The notes under the pieces are model-generated. The model was not told the origin of the DNA. It ran no database searches and was given only the letters and a program-made list of their open reading frames with translations. DNA of 64,000 nt, from assembly GCA_965153455.1 (NCBI GenBank), contig OZ234497.1, positions 10,292,001-10,356,000 of the forward strand, given 5' to 3'. The translations under genes and the position numbers were made by a program. The first letter of the stretch is position 1. The number at the start of each line of letters is the position of its first letter. The stretch comes from Sphagnum compactum. Lineage: Eukaryota; Bryophyta; Sphagnopsida; Sphagnales. Positions 11,270 to 20,991 of this stretch are shown here, piece after piece.

Positions 11270-14200
11270 GTGCATTTAATTGAGCCGATAAGTGAAGGGC
11301 GAGAAAAGGCTTTGATGGGTTTGGAGAAGAGCCTCCAAATCCCTGAGGACGTGATGGATGTCATGGCCCAAACTAAACGATCGGCAGAGGACACTACTCA
11401 TCCTGACGTAAGCGTCAAAAGGTTTAAGGAGATGGCGAGAGCCCCAAAAGAAAAGAAAAAGAATCGAAGGCGAAGGTTTAGCTTCCAAGACTTTTCAATT
11501 TTTAGAGATTCTGGTCCCTATTCAGTGGTGAAGGATGTCGGATCGCAGAAAGTAGACATCACCATCGGGCAGTTGGTGGCAATGGTACTGTCAGCTCGAA
11601 GGGAGTTGAGGAAAGGGTTGTCAACACCTAAAGTCCCAAAGGTACCCACACCTTTGAATGCCATAGCAGCTAAGCGCGAGTGTGATCCGATCATTGATGT
11701 GCAATGTAATGGGTCAGTGTTGCGTGGAGTGTTGGTGGATGGAGGGGCATGAGTCAATGTGATGACAATTCCTGCAATGAGGTACTTAGGCTTGAAAATT
11801 AATAGGCCAGCCTCAATAACCTTAAAGATGGCTAATAAACGAGTTGTTAGGCCAGAAGGAGTCATTAGTAATGTTGTGATCACTGTAATGAGGGTTTCTA
11901 CCATTGTGGATTTCCACGTGGTATTAGAGGAAGATGGGGCATATCCAATGATATTGGGTAGGCCTTGGTTAACAAAGTCGCATGCAAGGAACTATTGGGG
12001 CGAAGGATACATGACCATCGGAGTTCATCCTAACCGACAAAAAGTTCCATTTACCAATTTTGTGAAAAGCTCTGGAGGGACGAGTGAATATGAGGATGAA
12101 TCAAAAACAGACCAAAGCTCTAGCTCTGAAAGGATTTACACGGATGATTCTAGTGAAGAGGAAGTAGGGTTGTATGCTTTGGAGACAATCCCCAAGGTTG
12201 GAGCTTTGTCGGATCAAAGGGTTCAAGGGGATGATAACCCATCAACTCCATGCGTGTTAACAGAAGGAGAAGTCGTGGAGCGGCTGAGCAAGATTCAATT
12301 GGGACCAGACCTCCAACCGGAGGAAAGAAAGCAATATGAGGATTTAGTACGTAAGTATATCCATCTTTTTGCTTTCAGTTACAAGGACCTGAGGGAGGTC
12401 ACCATGGAGCAACACAAAATTGAATTGTTACCAAATGCTAAACCAATTAGGGCCAAGCAAAGGAGGTGGAACCCAAGATACACGGCAATGGTGAAGGAGG
12501 AGCTTGACAAGTTGTCGGAGGCAGGGTTCATTAGGCGTGTCGAGACAACTGAGTGGGTTTCTCTTGTGGTGTTAGCATTGAAGAAGAATGGCAAGCTAAG
12601 GGTATGTGTCAACTACAAAGCTTTAAACAAAGTAACTAAGAAAGACCAATACCCTTTGCCATTTTGTGAAGAAATTTTGGAAGAAGTAGCAGGGCACGAG
12701 ATGTACACATTTGGAGATGGGTACAGGGGCTACCACCAGGTGTAAATTGCTCCATAAGACCAATTGAAGACCACATTCACCACACCTTGGGGGACATTTT
12801 GTTACACAGTAATGCCCTTTGGTTTGTGCAATGCTCCAGGGACATTTCAACGTTTAATGAACAAGGTCTTTGATCCATTTTTGGGCCTTTTTCTACGGGT
12901 TTTCATTGACGACTTTGGAGTTTATAGTGATAGAGCTTCTCACCTTGCCAAACTTGAATTAGTCTTTCAACGCTTGGATAGATCGGAAGTGACTTTGAGC
13001 CTTGAAAAAATCACAATTGGTTTTTCAGAAGGGAAGATGGTTGGACACATTGTGTCAAAGGATGGGGTAGCCACAGATCTCGAGAAGCTTGATAGGATTT
13101 CAAAGCTTCCTTTTCCCACCACGAAGAAAGCCCTTCGAGGTTTTTTAGGGATGGTGGGATATTATCGCAGGTTCATACACATGTTTGTAGCAAAAACACG
13201 TCTTTTAACACGATTCTTGCGTGAAGATGCACCTGCACCAATGGAGGACGAGGTGTCAAGACGAGCATTCGAACAACTGAAGTCAGCTCTTCAAGTTGCG
13301 CCAATCCTTCGAACTCCAGATTGGAACAAACCATTTTTAATATATTGTGATGCATCTGGAGAGGCGGTGGGGAGCACACTATCACAATTGGACGAAGATG
13401 GGCATGATCATCCCATTCATTTTGCTAGCAGACAATTAACTTCAGCAGAAAAGAATTACACAGTGACCAAACAGGAAGGTCTTGCAGTAATTTTCTCTCT
13501 TAAGAAATTTCGCCATTACTTGTTGGGGTACAAAGCCAAAATTGTGACAGATCACAAGGCTTTAACCTACTTGGTCAACAAGCCCAATCCAAGTGGCCCT
13601 TTACATCCCATACCCCCTTTAGGACCTTTTGAAAAATGGGGAGTTGATTTAATGGGCCCATTGCCAATGACAAGGAGGGGGCATCGATTCATTGTAGTTG
13701 CCACAGACTACCTCACAAAGTTTGCAGAAGTACGTGCCTTGAAGTCTTCAGTGAAACAAGAAGTAGCACGATTTCTGTATGAACGAGTCTTTACTCGATT
13801 TGGGACACCACTTGAAATCGTTTCTGATAATGGTCCCTAGTTTTTGAGTGAGGTTGTGAAGAACTTGTTAGCACGCCTTGAGTGAAGCATAAGTTTACCA
13901 CTATGTATAAGCCTAGCACTAATGGCCTGGTAGAAAGGACCAATAGGACATTGTGTTCCATGCTGGCAAAAGAGGCCGAGGTTCATGTGAACATTTGTGA
14001 TTGGGATCTCAAGATCCACCATGTTGTGTGGGTTTACAACACCACATACAAAACTGCCACAGGGTATTCACCCTTTCGTTTAACCTACGGGATGGAAGCG
14101 CTTCTACCCATTGAGCTGGAAGTAATGACTTTACGCACTGCCACAACAATGAGACTTCCTTTGGATGAGTCCCAACGCCATCGATTATTGCAACTTAACG

Positions 14201-14499
14201 AGTTGGACGAATTGCAGTTGAAAGCCCACCAATCCATTGAAGTCGCACAGGCTCAACAAAAGAAAGCTTTTGACAAGAAGGTGAAGAAAAGGGAGTTCAA
14301 AGAAGGTGACCTTGTCATGATGTTTGACGCTCGGCATCATCGCAGGGCTTATAAAAAATTGTTACCCAAGTGGTTTGGACCTTTTGTTATCAAAAAGGTG
14401 TTTGTTGATAATGGGTCTTATGAGCTTGAAAATGTTGATGGCTCATCATATCCAGACCGCATTAATCATGACAAATTGAAGAAGGTTTTGAATATGTGA
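11270..14499 (+). pseudogene. pol: Gypsy pol: protease, RT, RNase H, integrase (disrupted)
   Basis: The same frame as gag continues to about 13880. The protease active-site region VLVDGGA is followed directly by TGA (11750-11752), where family members have glycine. RT shows LRVCVNYKALNK, then FGDGYRGYHQ, two stops (12743-12745 and 12755-12757), and the catalytic YxDD variant FIDD at about 12902-12913. RNase H starts at YCDASG (about 13345). After LTYLVNKPNPSG the frame jumps straight to PLHPIPPLGPFEKWGVDLMG (integrase core). The C-terminal part of RNase H, its linker and the HHCC zinc domain of integrase are therefore missing. Core residues are visible: D in WGVDLMGP, D in SDNGP, E in NGLVERTNR. 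A TAG at 13838-13840 follows SDNGP, and a 1-base loss near 13880 shifts the frame to the one ending at 14499. A chromodomain-like tail was not recognised. Confidence 0.9.
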
Positions 14500-14532
14500 T
14501 TCCGAGGACGGAATTCATAATGAGTTTGGGAG

Positions 14533-15311
14533 TGATATAACTTGATGTGTAACTTGATTACACAATTACGTGGGTAATTGTTTAAAGGGGTAAGATTCCA
14601 TAATTTGGTTATATGTCATGTGCACCATGACATATTGTTTCTTGTGATAATTGTGGAATCACATCCATGTGATTTTGTTTCTTGTGATAATTGTGGAATC
14701 ACATCCATGTGATTTTGTTCCTTGTGATAATTGTGGAATCACATCCATGTGATTTTGTTCCTTGTGATTAATTATGGAATCACATCCATGTGATGTTGTT
14801 TCCTTGTGATTAATTGAGGAATCACATGGGAAACCATGTGATTTTTGTTCTTTGTGATAATTGTGGAATCACATCCATGTGATTTTGTTCCTTGTGATTA
14901 ATTGTGGAATCACATCCATGTGATTTTGTTTTTTTGTGATTTTGTTTCCTTTTGATTATTTGGGGAACCTTGTGATGGATAGGCTTTAGGAAGTTTCTTG
15001 ACTTGTTTCCTTTTGGTTAATATTTAAGGGGGTGTTTGTGACCTTGAGAAACACCTTCATTTTGTACAAAGTTATGGGATGAATACAAAGTTTGTGTGAA
15101 TTGAAGTTTTGATGTGGAAAGGCTTTTGGTTTTGAATAGTTTTGGTGTTGTATGTATGTAGTTCATGGTAGGAAAATGAGAGGTTTGCATAGCCAATAGA
15201 AGAGTGAGAGGATAATTTCAGAACCAAGAACATAGATTTCATAGCTATGTAGTAATCATACATAGTTTCGGTCCTAAACCCGTTCTTGGTGTACAAGCCT
15301 ACTTCCATGCA
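14533..15311 (+). repeat. Probable 3' LTR of the gypsy element
   Basis: After the pol stop (14499) a purine-rich tract (GTTTGGGAG) precedes TGATATAACTTG, a plausible LTR start at 14533. A TATA-like ATATTTAAGG lies near 15020, and a plausible CA end falls at 15311 (ACTTCCATGCA). There is no second LTR in the window to compare with, so both ends are inferred from position and TG...CA form. The U3 part contains the palindromic tandem array described separately. Confidence 0.55.
14641..14950 (+). repeat. Palindromic minisatellite, 40-48 bp units, in LTR U3
   Basis: Seven units start at about 14641, 14681, 14721, 14761, 14803, 14851 and 14891, and a partial one at 14932. Most units hold the perfect palindrome ATCACATCCATGTGAT. 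The unit at 14803 instead has AATCACATGG, GAAA, CCATGTGATT: a longer stem with a tetraloop that stays fully symmetric. Just upstream a different palindrome, ATGTCATG-TGCAC-CATGACAT, occurs at about 14613-14633. Such arrays in U3 can act as enhancer or silencer sites; that role is inferred. Confidence 0.85.
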
Positions 15312-16825
15312 TAGGATTTGACTTTGATTAAAATTTTGATTTTAATCATTTTGTGTATAACTTAGAGGTGAGCATTGCACAATGAATCGCACTACCAGTG
15401 CCTAGAGACTACAAATAATCAATTCCTTCTTGGCAGTTCCACATTTGCACATCATGATGATGATGTTGAGCAAGTCCTAACTGTTGTTGAAGGTTTGAGC
15501 TTTTTAGAAAGCTTTGTTTTTGGCATGCTCTTAGAAAGCCTACGGTTTATCTTAGTTTTACACATCTTAGGTGTTATACCAAAATTTTGGAATTAGATTT
15601 TGGACTTCGATATATTGGATATATGAATTTCAAATTTTTAGAATTTTGGATTTTGAAATTTGGAATTTGGATTTATGATTTTGGATTTTTAAATTTTGCA
15701 CAAAATAATGGGAATGTTTTTGAGAAGTGGTGAATTGATGGGTTTCTAGGGTTTGAACTACTAATTTCTTTTTGTAATAGTTATCATCTTATTTTTTATT
15801 TTTTTTGTGATGATAGGAATGCTTAGAATTAGGCAAGTTTTTATTTACATAATTCTAACACTAAAAAATATTAAATTAAATCTCAAAACCTTAATATCAT
15901 AAAATTTAATCGTTGACATTGCAATTGAAAAAATAATTATATGGTTCATTTTTATTGTAACCCAAACTAAAATTTAAAGATAAATTTTAAAACATTAAAT
16001 TCAAAACATTAATTCAAAGTGACAATTTTATATTAATTTAAAAATATTTTGAATCAAAAGTAAAAAAACTCTAGGTCAGAAAAAATATTTTTTATTTGCA
16101 ATAAGTTTTTAAAAAATCAATAGTTAGATATAACAAATCATTATAAATTCTCTTTTGATTGACAAAAATTCATAGATCAAAAAATATTTAATATGTTTTT
16201 TGATACCAAGATTAATATTATAAAAGTGTAGTATAATTTGAAAATGAAAAGTTGTACTTACATTAACTTTACAAATAGTTGGGAAAAGACGTTGAAAACA
16301 TAGTAACCTTAATGTTATTACACATGTATAAACATATATATATGCACATTGTACAAACACATACAAATAAATCACACAATAATAGATGTATTTGTATACA
16401 TACATAAATGCACATATACAATGTCTTATCTATTGGAAGGGCTAGCATGTTTCTGACACCTTGTTTTGTTTTGTTTTGGGGGCGCGTGGAAGGGGGTGGG
16501 TGAACTACTACAGTCAACCTTATGCATCTGAAACATAACATATTACAGAGCATGTCGGGTACGGGTCAGTCCGCCTGGTAAGGTGCCTCTGAGGGTCTCC
16601 TGAACCCTTTGTGTAGGTCCTAATTAGTCTTTTCCACATCAAAAAATTTGCAAAACTTCGCTTCGCCCAAAATATGCATTGTGTTACGTCATGTATTTGG
16701 CACTTGGTAAAATCTGACCTGTGGTTAGTCTATGTGGGTATGCACACCAGAGAATACCCAAAGGAAGGCGAATGAATGGCCTGGTAAGAAAGCAAGTCAT
16801 CTATAACCAATGAGGCCCCAATTCG
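15312..16825. other. AT-rich stretch, no gene recognised
   Basis: No coding region is supported. Between 15590 and 15700 a run of TTTTGGATTTTGAAATTTGG-like words forms a loose simple repeat. From about 16440 onward the GC content rises (GGGGGCGCGTGG near 16480) and merges into the duplicated block at 16826. Many TATATA and ACATACA words near 16330-16420 are microsatellite-like. Confidence 0.5.
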
Positions 16826-17345
16826 GAACCAGGTACAGTGGCCTGTATGCTTAATAAGGTAATGGTTTTCATGAGTTGTGCAGTCGGCGGCATGTGGATT
16901 TTGAAAAAATGTTTAGGTCGGGATAGACACAAGAAGACTTGTCCATTGAGCGTTGTAAGGGGACAAAAACAGCCAGAAAAGGACACATGAGAAACCATTA
17001 TGTACAATGGAACATGCCAGGTACAGGCCATTGTGCCCATTTTGCTGCCTGCCAGTTTGGAAAATTTTGGCTCACCCTACTACCTGGCCTCACCCAAATC
17101 TTTTGGCAGCTACATTACTGGGTGCAATGGCCTGTGCCTGGCACGTTCTGTACAGCAACGGTTTTCAAGCTTTGCAGAATGCGCAGGCACGCACGTGGAT
17201 TTTGCACACAACGGGCATGTGGATTTTGGACAATGGTTAGGTCCAGTAGATCCCAGAAGAGCTTGTCCATTGTGCCTTGTCAGGGGACTATAAAGAGACA
17301 GAAAAAGGCAACATGGAAACCACTAAGTACTGTGATGCCACCACT
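16826..17345 (+). repeat. Diverged tandem duplication, about 300-bp unit
   Basis: Unit 1 (about 16826-17010) and unit 2 (about 17118-17345) share in order the words TGGCCTGT, GGTTTTCA, GGCATGTGGATTTTG, GGTTAGGTC or TTTAGGTCG, AGAAGA, CTTGTCCATTG, AGGGGAC, AAAA and GAAACCA. The block is GC-richer than its surroundings and ends just left of the hAT composite. Short frames within it look like shadows. It may be an older non-coding mobile element, but no terminal structure is visible. Confidence 0.6.
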
Positions 17346-17480
17346 TGTACTTGGTGGAATAGGGCTGGCATCACGACCATTGGCACCTTTCACATAAGGA
17401 TCCATACCTTGTGGGGCCCTTACAGATCCTTCCTTTTATGGGCAGTACTAGGAAGTAGCTAGATCAACTAACACTTACCT

Positions 17481-17488
17481 ATTAAACA
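17481..17488. repeat. 8-bp target-site duplication of outer hAT (left)
   Basis: ATTAAACA abuts the CAGGGGCG terminus. The partner ATTAAATA lies at 25830-25837. One C/T difference separates the two. Confidence 0.75.
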
Positions 17489-17530
17489 CAGGGGCGTAGC
17501 CAGCCTCTCAAGTCAGCATAGGCTCGCCCT

Positions 17531-17650
17531 AAAAAGTCATTTTCTCCAATGTACGTCTCTGAGTCTCGATATCTAAAAAACTTATTTTCTCTAGTGTACG
17601 TCTTGAGTTTTCGAAAAATGTCATTTCATCCAGTGCACGTCTTGATTACA
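17531..17650 (-). repeat. Subterminal triple repeat of the hAT 3' end (outer)
   Basis: Three units of about 40 bp each carry the pattern TCATTTTCTCCAATGTACGTC with variants (TTATTTTCTCTAGTGTACGTC, TCATTTCATCCAGTGCACGTC), spaced from 17531. The same array is at 20576-20695 in the inner copy. Subterminal repeats of this kind serve as transposase binding sites in known hAT elements; that is inferred here. Confidence 0.7.
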
Positions 17651-17677
17651 GTGTAATGAGTATTGAGTGGTGATTGA

Positions 17678-17941
17678 TCAGAGCCGGATCCTGGTCTCTC
17701 CTGACCTCCGTGGCAGACGCTTGAACGTGTCAATCATTTGGTCAAAATTGTAGCAGTTTTCCGTCCCGAGGTCGCGCTCGATGAGAACCAGCAGTAGGTT
17801 TCCCAGTCGCTGTGACCCCATCGAGGCACGTAGACGATTTAGGATGCGCTTCATCACAGAAAAGGATCGCTCCGGGCTGGCCGATGAGACAGGAATGGTA
17901 ATCGCGATCCAGTACAGCGCCTGCATCATTGGCAAGTCGTG
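17678..17941 (-). pseudogene. hAT transposase C-terminal (hATC) segment, outer element
   Basis: An 87-codon open end of the outer element's transposase, cut off from its body by the nested insertions. It reads HDLPMMQALYWIAITIPVSS then ASPERSFSVMKRILNRLR, the hAT dimerisation domain (PF05699), with the conserved glutamate of the DDE triad in SPERSFS. It ends at a natural stop (17678-17680) about 190 bp from the terminus. The frame upstream (up to 17977) runs into the inner element's terminal repeat and is not part of the gene. Confidence 0.85.
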
Positions 17942-18280
17942 GTAATCACCAGTGGCATAGCCACGGCATAGGCACACATAGGTGCTGCCTATGCTGGGAT
18001 TGCCCGGAGTGCCTAGGCCTATGCTAGATTTGCCAAGGGCCCAACCTACTCGTACAGTCGTACTCGATCGATCCGATCAATCAATGTACTATTCAATCTA
18101 ATAAACACTTCCGTATCTTCTCTTATCTCTTCCTCTCTTAACTCTTCCACTGCGATCAGCCTGCCAACTTAGCCGCCTCTCAGTTGGCCTGGCCCCCTGG
18201 GCACGCAATTCAATTTCAAATCCGCCTTCGTTTTCGCTTGTCTTTTCTGATCCTGAGTAAAACAGTTTGAATTTAGAACA

Positions 18281-20533
18281 ATGTCTGCGTCATCGTCTTC
18301 GATCGCTGCGGGTGCCAGGGCAGCTTCATCGTTCAGTGCTCCCCCGTGTCCCTCGATACCGATGGACCCTGCCAAGCGATCGCATATCAACAATGACAAT
18401 CGTCAGCACTTCTTAAGCGTCGGACGTTTCAAGCCTACTCCCAGGTTCAAATTTCCCACCACCAAAGACGGAAAGACAAAACGCGCTTGCCAATTCAGCT
18501 AGTTCCAGAAACATGAGGTCATCGAGTACTCAGAGGAGAAGGACGCCTTGTTCTGCTTCGATTGTTGTATCATCAGGAAAAGGAACCCGTGGGTCCATGG
18601 CGAAGGCAGTGAAGACGATATTCGCGGCTGGAAGAACATCACCCAGAAGATCGACTGTCATGTAGCCTCAGTCGCACACAAGGCGGCAATGAGTGGTGTT
18701 GCTCATATGCGCAAACAACAGGCAAACCAGGCGAAGCCAATTGATGAGCAGATGGTCGACATGAAAGAGATGGAGAAGGGCAAGCTTGCGAAGGAACGCC
18801 TCCTCAACCGCGAGGGTTTGAAAATGATCCTTTCCGTTATTCTCTGGTTGGCTCGACAAGGTCTTCCGCTTCGAGGACATCGCGAGCAAGATGATTCTCC
18901 TAGCAACAACCAAGGCAACTTCCTTGAGTTGCTGCAATTCAAGCTCGAGGACGACCCAGAGAAGAAGCGATGGTTCGACAATTTGCCGGAGAATTCAACG
19001 TACGTATCACCACCGATGCAGAACATGTTCATCCAGATCATTGCCGATCAAGTTCGAGCCGCGGTACTTCAAGAGTTGAATGATGGCGACCCTGATCGAG
19101 TTTTTGCAATCTGTGCGGATGAATCGACAGATTCAGCGAAGCGCGAGCAAATGAGCCTGTATATTCGCTTCGTCAACAAGAAGGGTGACCTCATCGAGCG
19201 ATGTTTGGCATTGATCGAGGTCCCGTCCACCAAAGCCGCTGATCTTCTGGAAGCGATCCATGCCTCCATGAAGACCAGTCAACTTGACAAGTCTCGCGTC
19301 ATTGCGCAATGCTATGATGGCGCCTCGAATATGTCAGGCGAATTCAATGGCCTGCAACAACTCATCCGGGAGCATGGATCACCCAATGCCATCTACGACC
19401 ACTGCTATGCGCATCGCTTGAACCTGGTCATCGTCGAATTAGCCAAGTCTAGCACGTTGGTCAGCAAGTTTTTCGCCACCATCCAAGGGCTGGCCGTGCT
19501 GATTGGGGCATCGGCTAAGCGTCTACACTTCTTCACCATCGCGCAGCAGGATGAACTTCAACGCCTAGTCATTGACCAAGATGGGGAAGAGGAGTTAGAG
19601 TACGAAGCGGACGCTGAGAATGTCAATGATGATGCTGAGTCCGAGCCTATTGAAGACGAACCCCAGCGCAAATGGCGTCGCATCGGCCATACGCTGAATC
19701 GCGAAAAGCCTGAATAGATGCTGAAGCTGAAGCAGATTGGTGAAACTCGCTGGTCGTGTCGAGTATACGCGCTGGTGGCGATCATGCGCACGTACAAGGC
19801 TCTGAAGATCGCGCTCATTTCGATCGGCAATGACGCGATCGACGCCAAGCATGTGGCACAAGCGGCCGGTCTGTTTGGCCAGATCAACACGTTCGAGTTC
19901 ATTTTGATGATGCACCTCATGATCGAGGTGCTGGAGCAAACACATGATCTATCGCAGCTTCTGCAGCGCCGCGGCGAGGATCTGGGCAATGCAGCGGCAA
20001 AGGTTGCCAGCACCGTCTCACAACCGAGGGCGATGCGAAGCAACGACGAGAACTTCATGAAGATCTACGATCAAGCCGAGAAGTTTGCCCGTGATAATGC
20101 TGTTGCTGTCCCCGATCGCAGTGAAACCATGTTCCAGCGTACCCAAGACATTGGCACGTGGCAGCCCGGGACCAAACACATTGATCGATCCACCACCGTC
20201 GTCGACTGACATCGCATCAACGTCTTCTACGTCGTCCTCGACAAAGTCTTGAACGAACTGGACTATCGATTCAACGCGAGTAACTTGACGGTGTTGAAGA
20301 CCATCCGCTATTTTATGCCTTCTTTCTTTCCACAGTTCGATTCGACGTTGATGAAAGAATTCGCAGGCCTGTATTGGAAGCCAATGGACCTTCACAGCAC
20401 TAACACGAACCAGCAGCGCAAGCTTGACGCCCTCGATCGAAAGTTGAAAGCATTCGCCAACTACATCACAATGGGCAAGTTCGACAAGCTTCAAACTATG
20501 CAGGACGTGTTGCAGCTTCTGGAACGTGATTAC
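18281..20533 (+). pseudogene. hAT transposase (zf-TTF/DUF4371), inner element, lacks hATC
   Basis: From the ATG at 18281 one frame runs exactly 751 codons to the arm end. A low-complexity N-terminus is followed by a TTF-type zinc finger (about residues 72-130: FQKHE, CFDCC, GWKN, H...H), a DUF4371/RNase H-like core with ICADESTD (first Asp, residue ~280) and CYDGASNMSG (second Asp, ~346), and CYAHRLNL. These proteins resemble ZMYM1-like hAT transposases. Stops: TAG 18500-18502 (the other copy has Trp), TAG 19715-19717 and TGA 20207-20209, the last two shared with the other copy. At codon 751 the frame passes into the inverted 3' segment and stops after ten foreign residues (20564-20566), so the hATC domain is lost. 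GC and CpG content far exceed the surroundings. Confidence 0.9.
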
Positions 20534-20575
20534 CAGGGGCGTAACCAGCCTTTCAAGTCAGCATAGGCTCGCCCT

Positions 20576-20695
20576 AAAAAGTCATTTTCTCCAATGTACG
20601 TCTCTGAGTCTCGATATCTAAAAAACTTATTTTCTCTAGTGTACGTCTTGAGTTTTCGAAAAATGTCATTTCATCCAGTGCACGTCTTGATTACA
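20576..20695 (-). repeat. Subterminal triple repeat of the hAT 3' end (inner)
   Basis: Second copy of the three-unit CNATGTACGTC-type array, at the same distance from its terminus (20534) as in the outer element. Confidence 0.7.
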
Positions 20696-20722
20696 GTGTA
20701 ATGAGTATTGAGTGGTGATTGA

Positions 20723-20986
20723 TCAGAGCTGGATCCTGGTCTCTCCTGACCTCCGTGGCAGACGCTTGAACGTGTCAATCATTTGGTCAAAATTGTAGCA
20801 GTTTTCCGTCCCGAGCTCGCGCTCGATGAGAACCAGCAGTAGGTTTCCCAGTCGCTGTGACCCCATCGAGGCACGTAGACGATTTAGGATGCGCTTCATC
20901 ACAGAAAAGGATCGCTCCGGGCTGGCCGATGAGACAGGAATGGTAATCGCGATCCAGTACAGTGCCTCCATCATTGGCAAGTCGTG
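20723..20986 (-). pseudogene. hAT transposase C-terminal (hATC) segment, inner element, inverted
   Basis: This is nearly identical to the segment at 17678-17941 (MMEALYWIA versus MMQALYWIA; IEREL versus IERDL) and lies at the same offset from the CAGGGGCG terminus. It is intact as a frame but points against its own transposase body at 18281-20533. Rejoined in the normal orientation it would continue the body in frame after residue 751, giving about 838 residues, a usual length for this family. Confidence 0.85.
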
Positions 20987-20991
20987 GTAAT

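Larger units (their letters stand above)
9790..15311 (+). mobile_element. Ty3/gypsy retrotransposon, 5'-truncated and decayed
   Basis: The order is leader ORF, gag with CCHC knuckle, aspartic protease, reverse transcriptase, RNase H, integrase, then a probable 3' LTR. RT before integrase marks the Ty3/gypsy superfamily. No 5' LTR or primer-binding site is found: helicase-like sequence continues up to about 9790. The pol frame carries several in-frame stops, one frameshift and a large in-frame deletion over the RNase H/integrase junction. The copy cannot make its own enzymes. A truncated 5' end suggests loss by deletion after insertion, or insertion next to the helicase fragment followed by rearrangement. 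Confidence 0.9.
17950..20986 (+). mobile_element. Inner hAT element with its 3' end inverted
   Basis: It begins with CAGTGGCATAGCCAC at 17950, preceded by GTAATCAC (17942-17949), the same 8-mer that starts the second arm at 23246. The 2,584-bp 5' arm (17950-20533) is highly similar to the outer element's arm on the other strand. The last 453 bp (20534-20986) match 17489-17941 and lie in the wrong orientation: the 3' terminus CAGGGGCGTAACC follows the arm directly, and the hATC coding end points leftward. Undoing this inversion would give a standard 3,037-bp element flanked by GTAATCAC. Confidence 0.85.

Noticed and set aside
14641-14950. Regular 40-bp repeats resembling a CRISPR array
   Set aside because: Repeats are contiguous with no unique spacers, lie in an LTR of a eukaryotic retroelement, and no cas genes are present.
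18703-19041. Serine/arginine-rich minus-strand frames across the hAT transposase (also 19558-20058, 23721-24373)
   Set aside because: They are antisense shadows of the GC-rich transposase reading frame.
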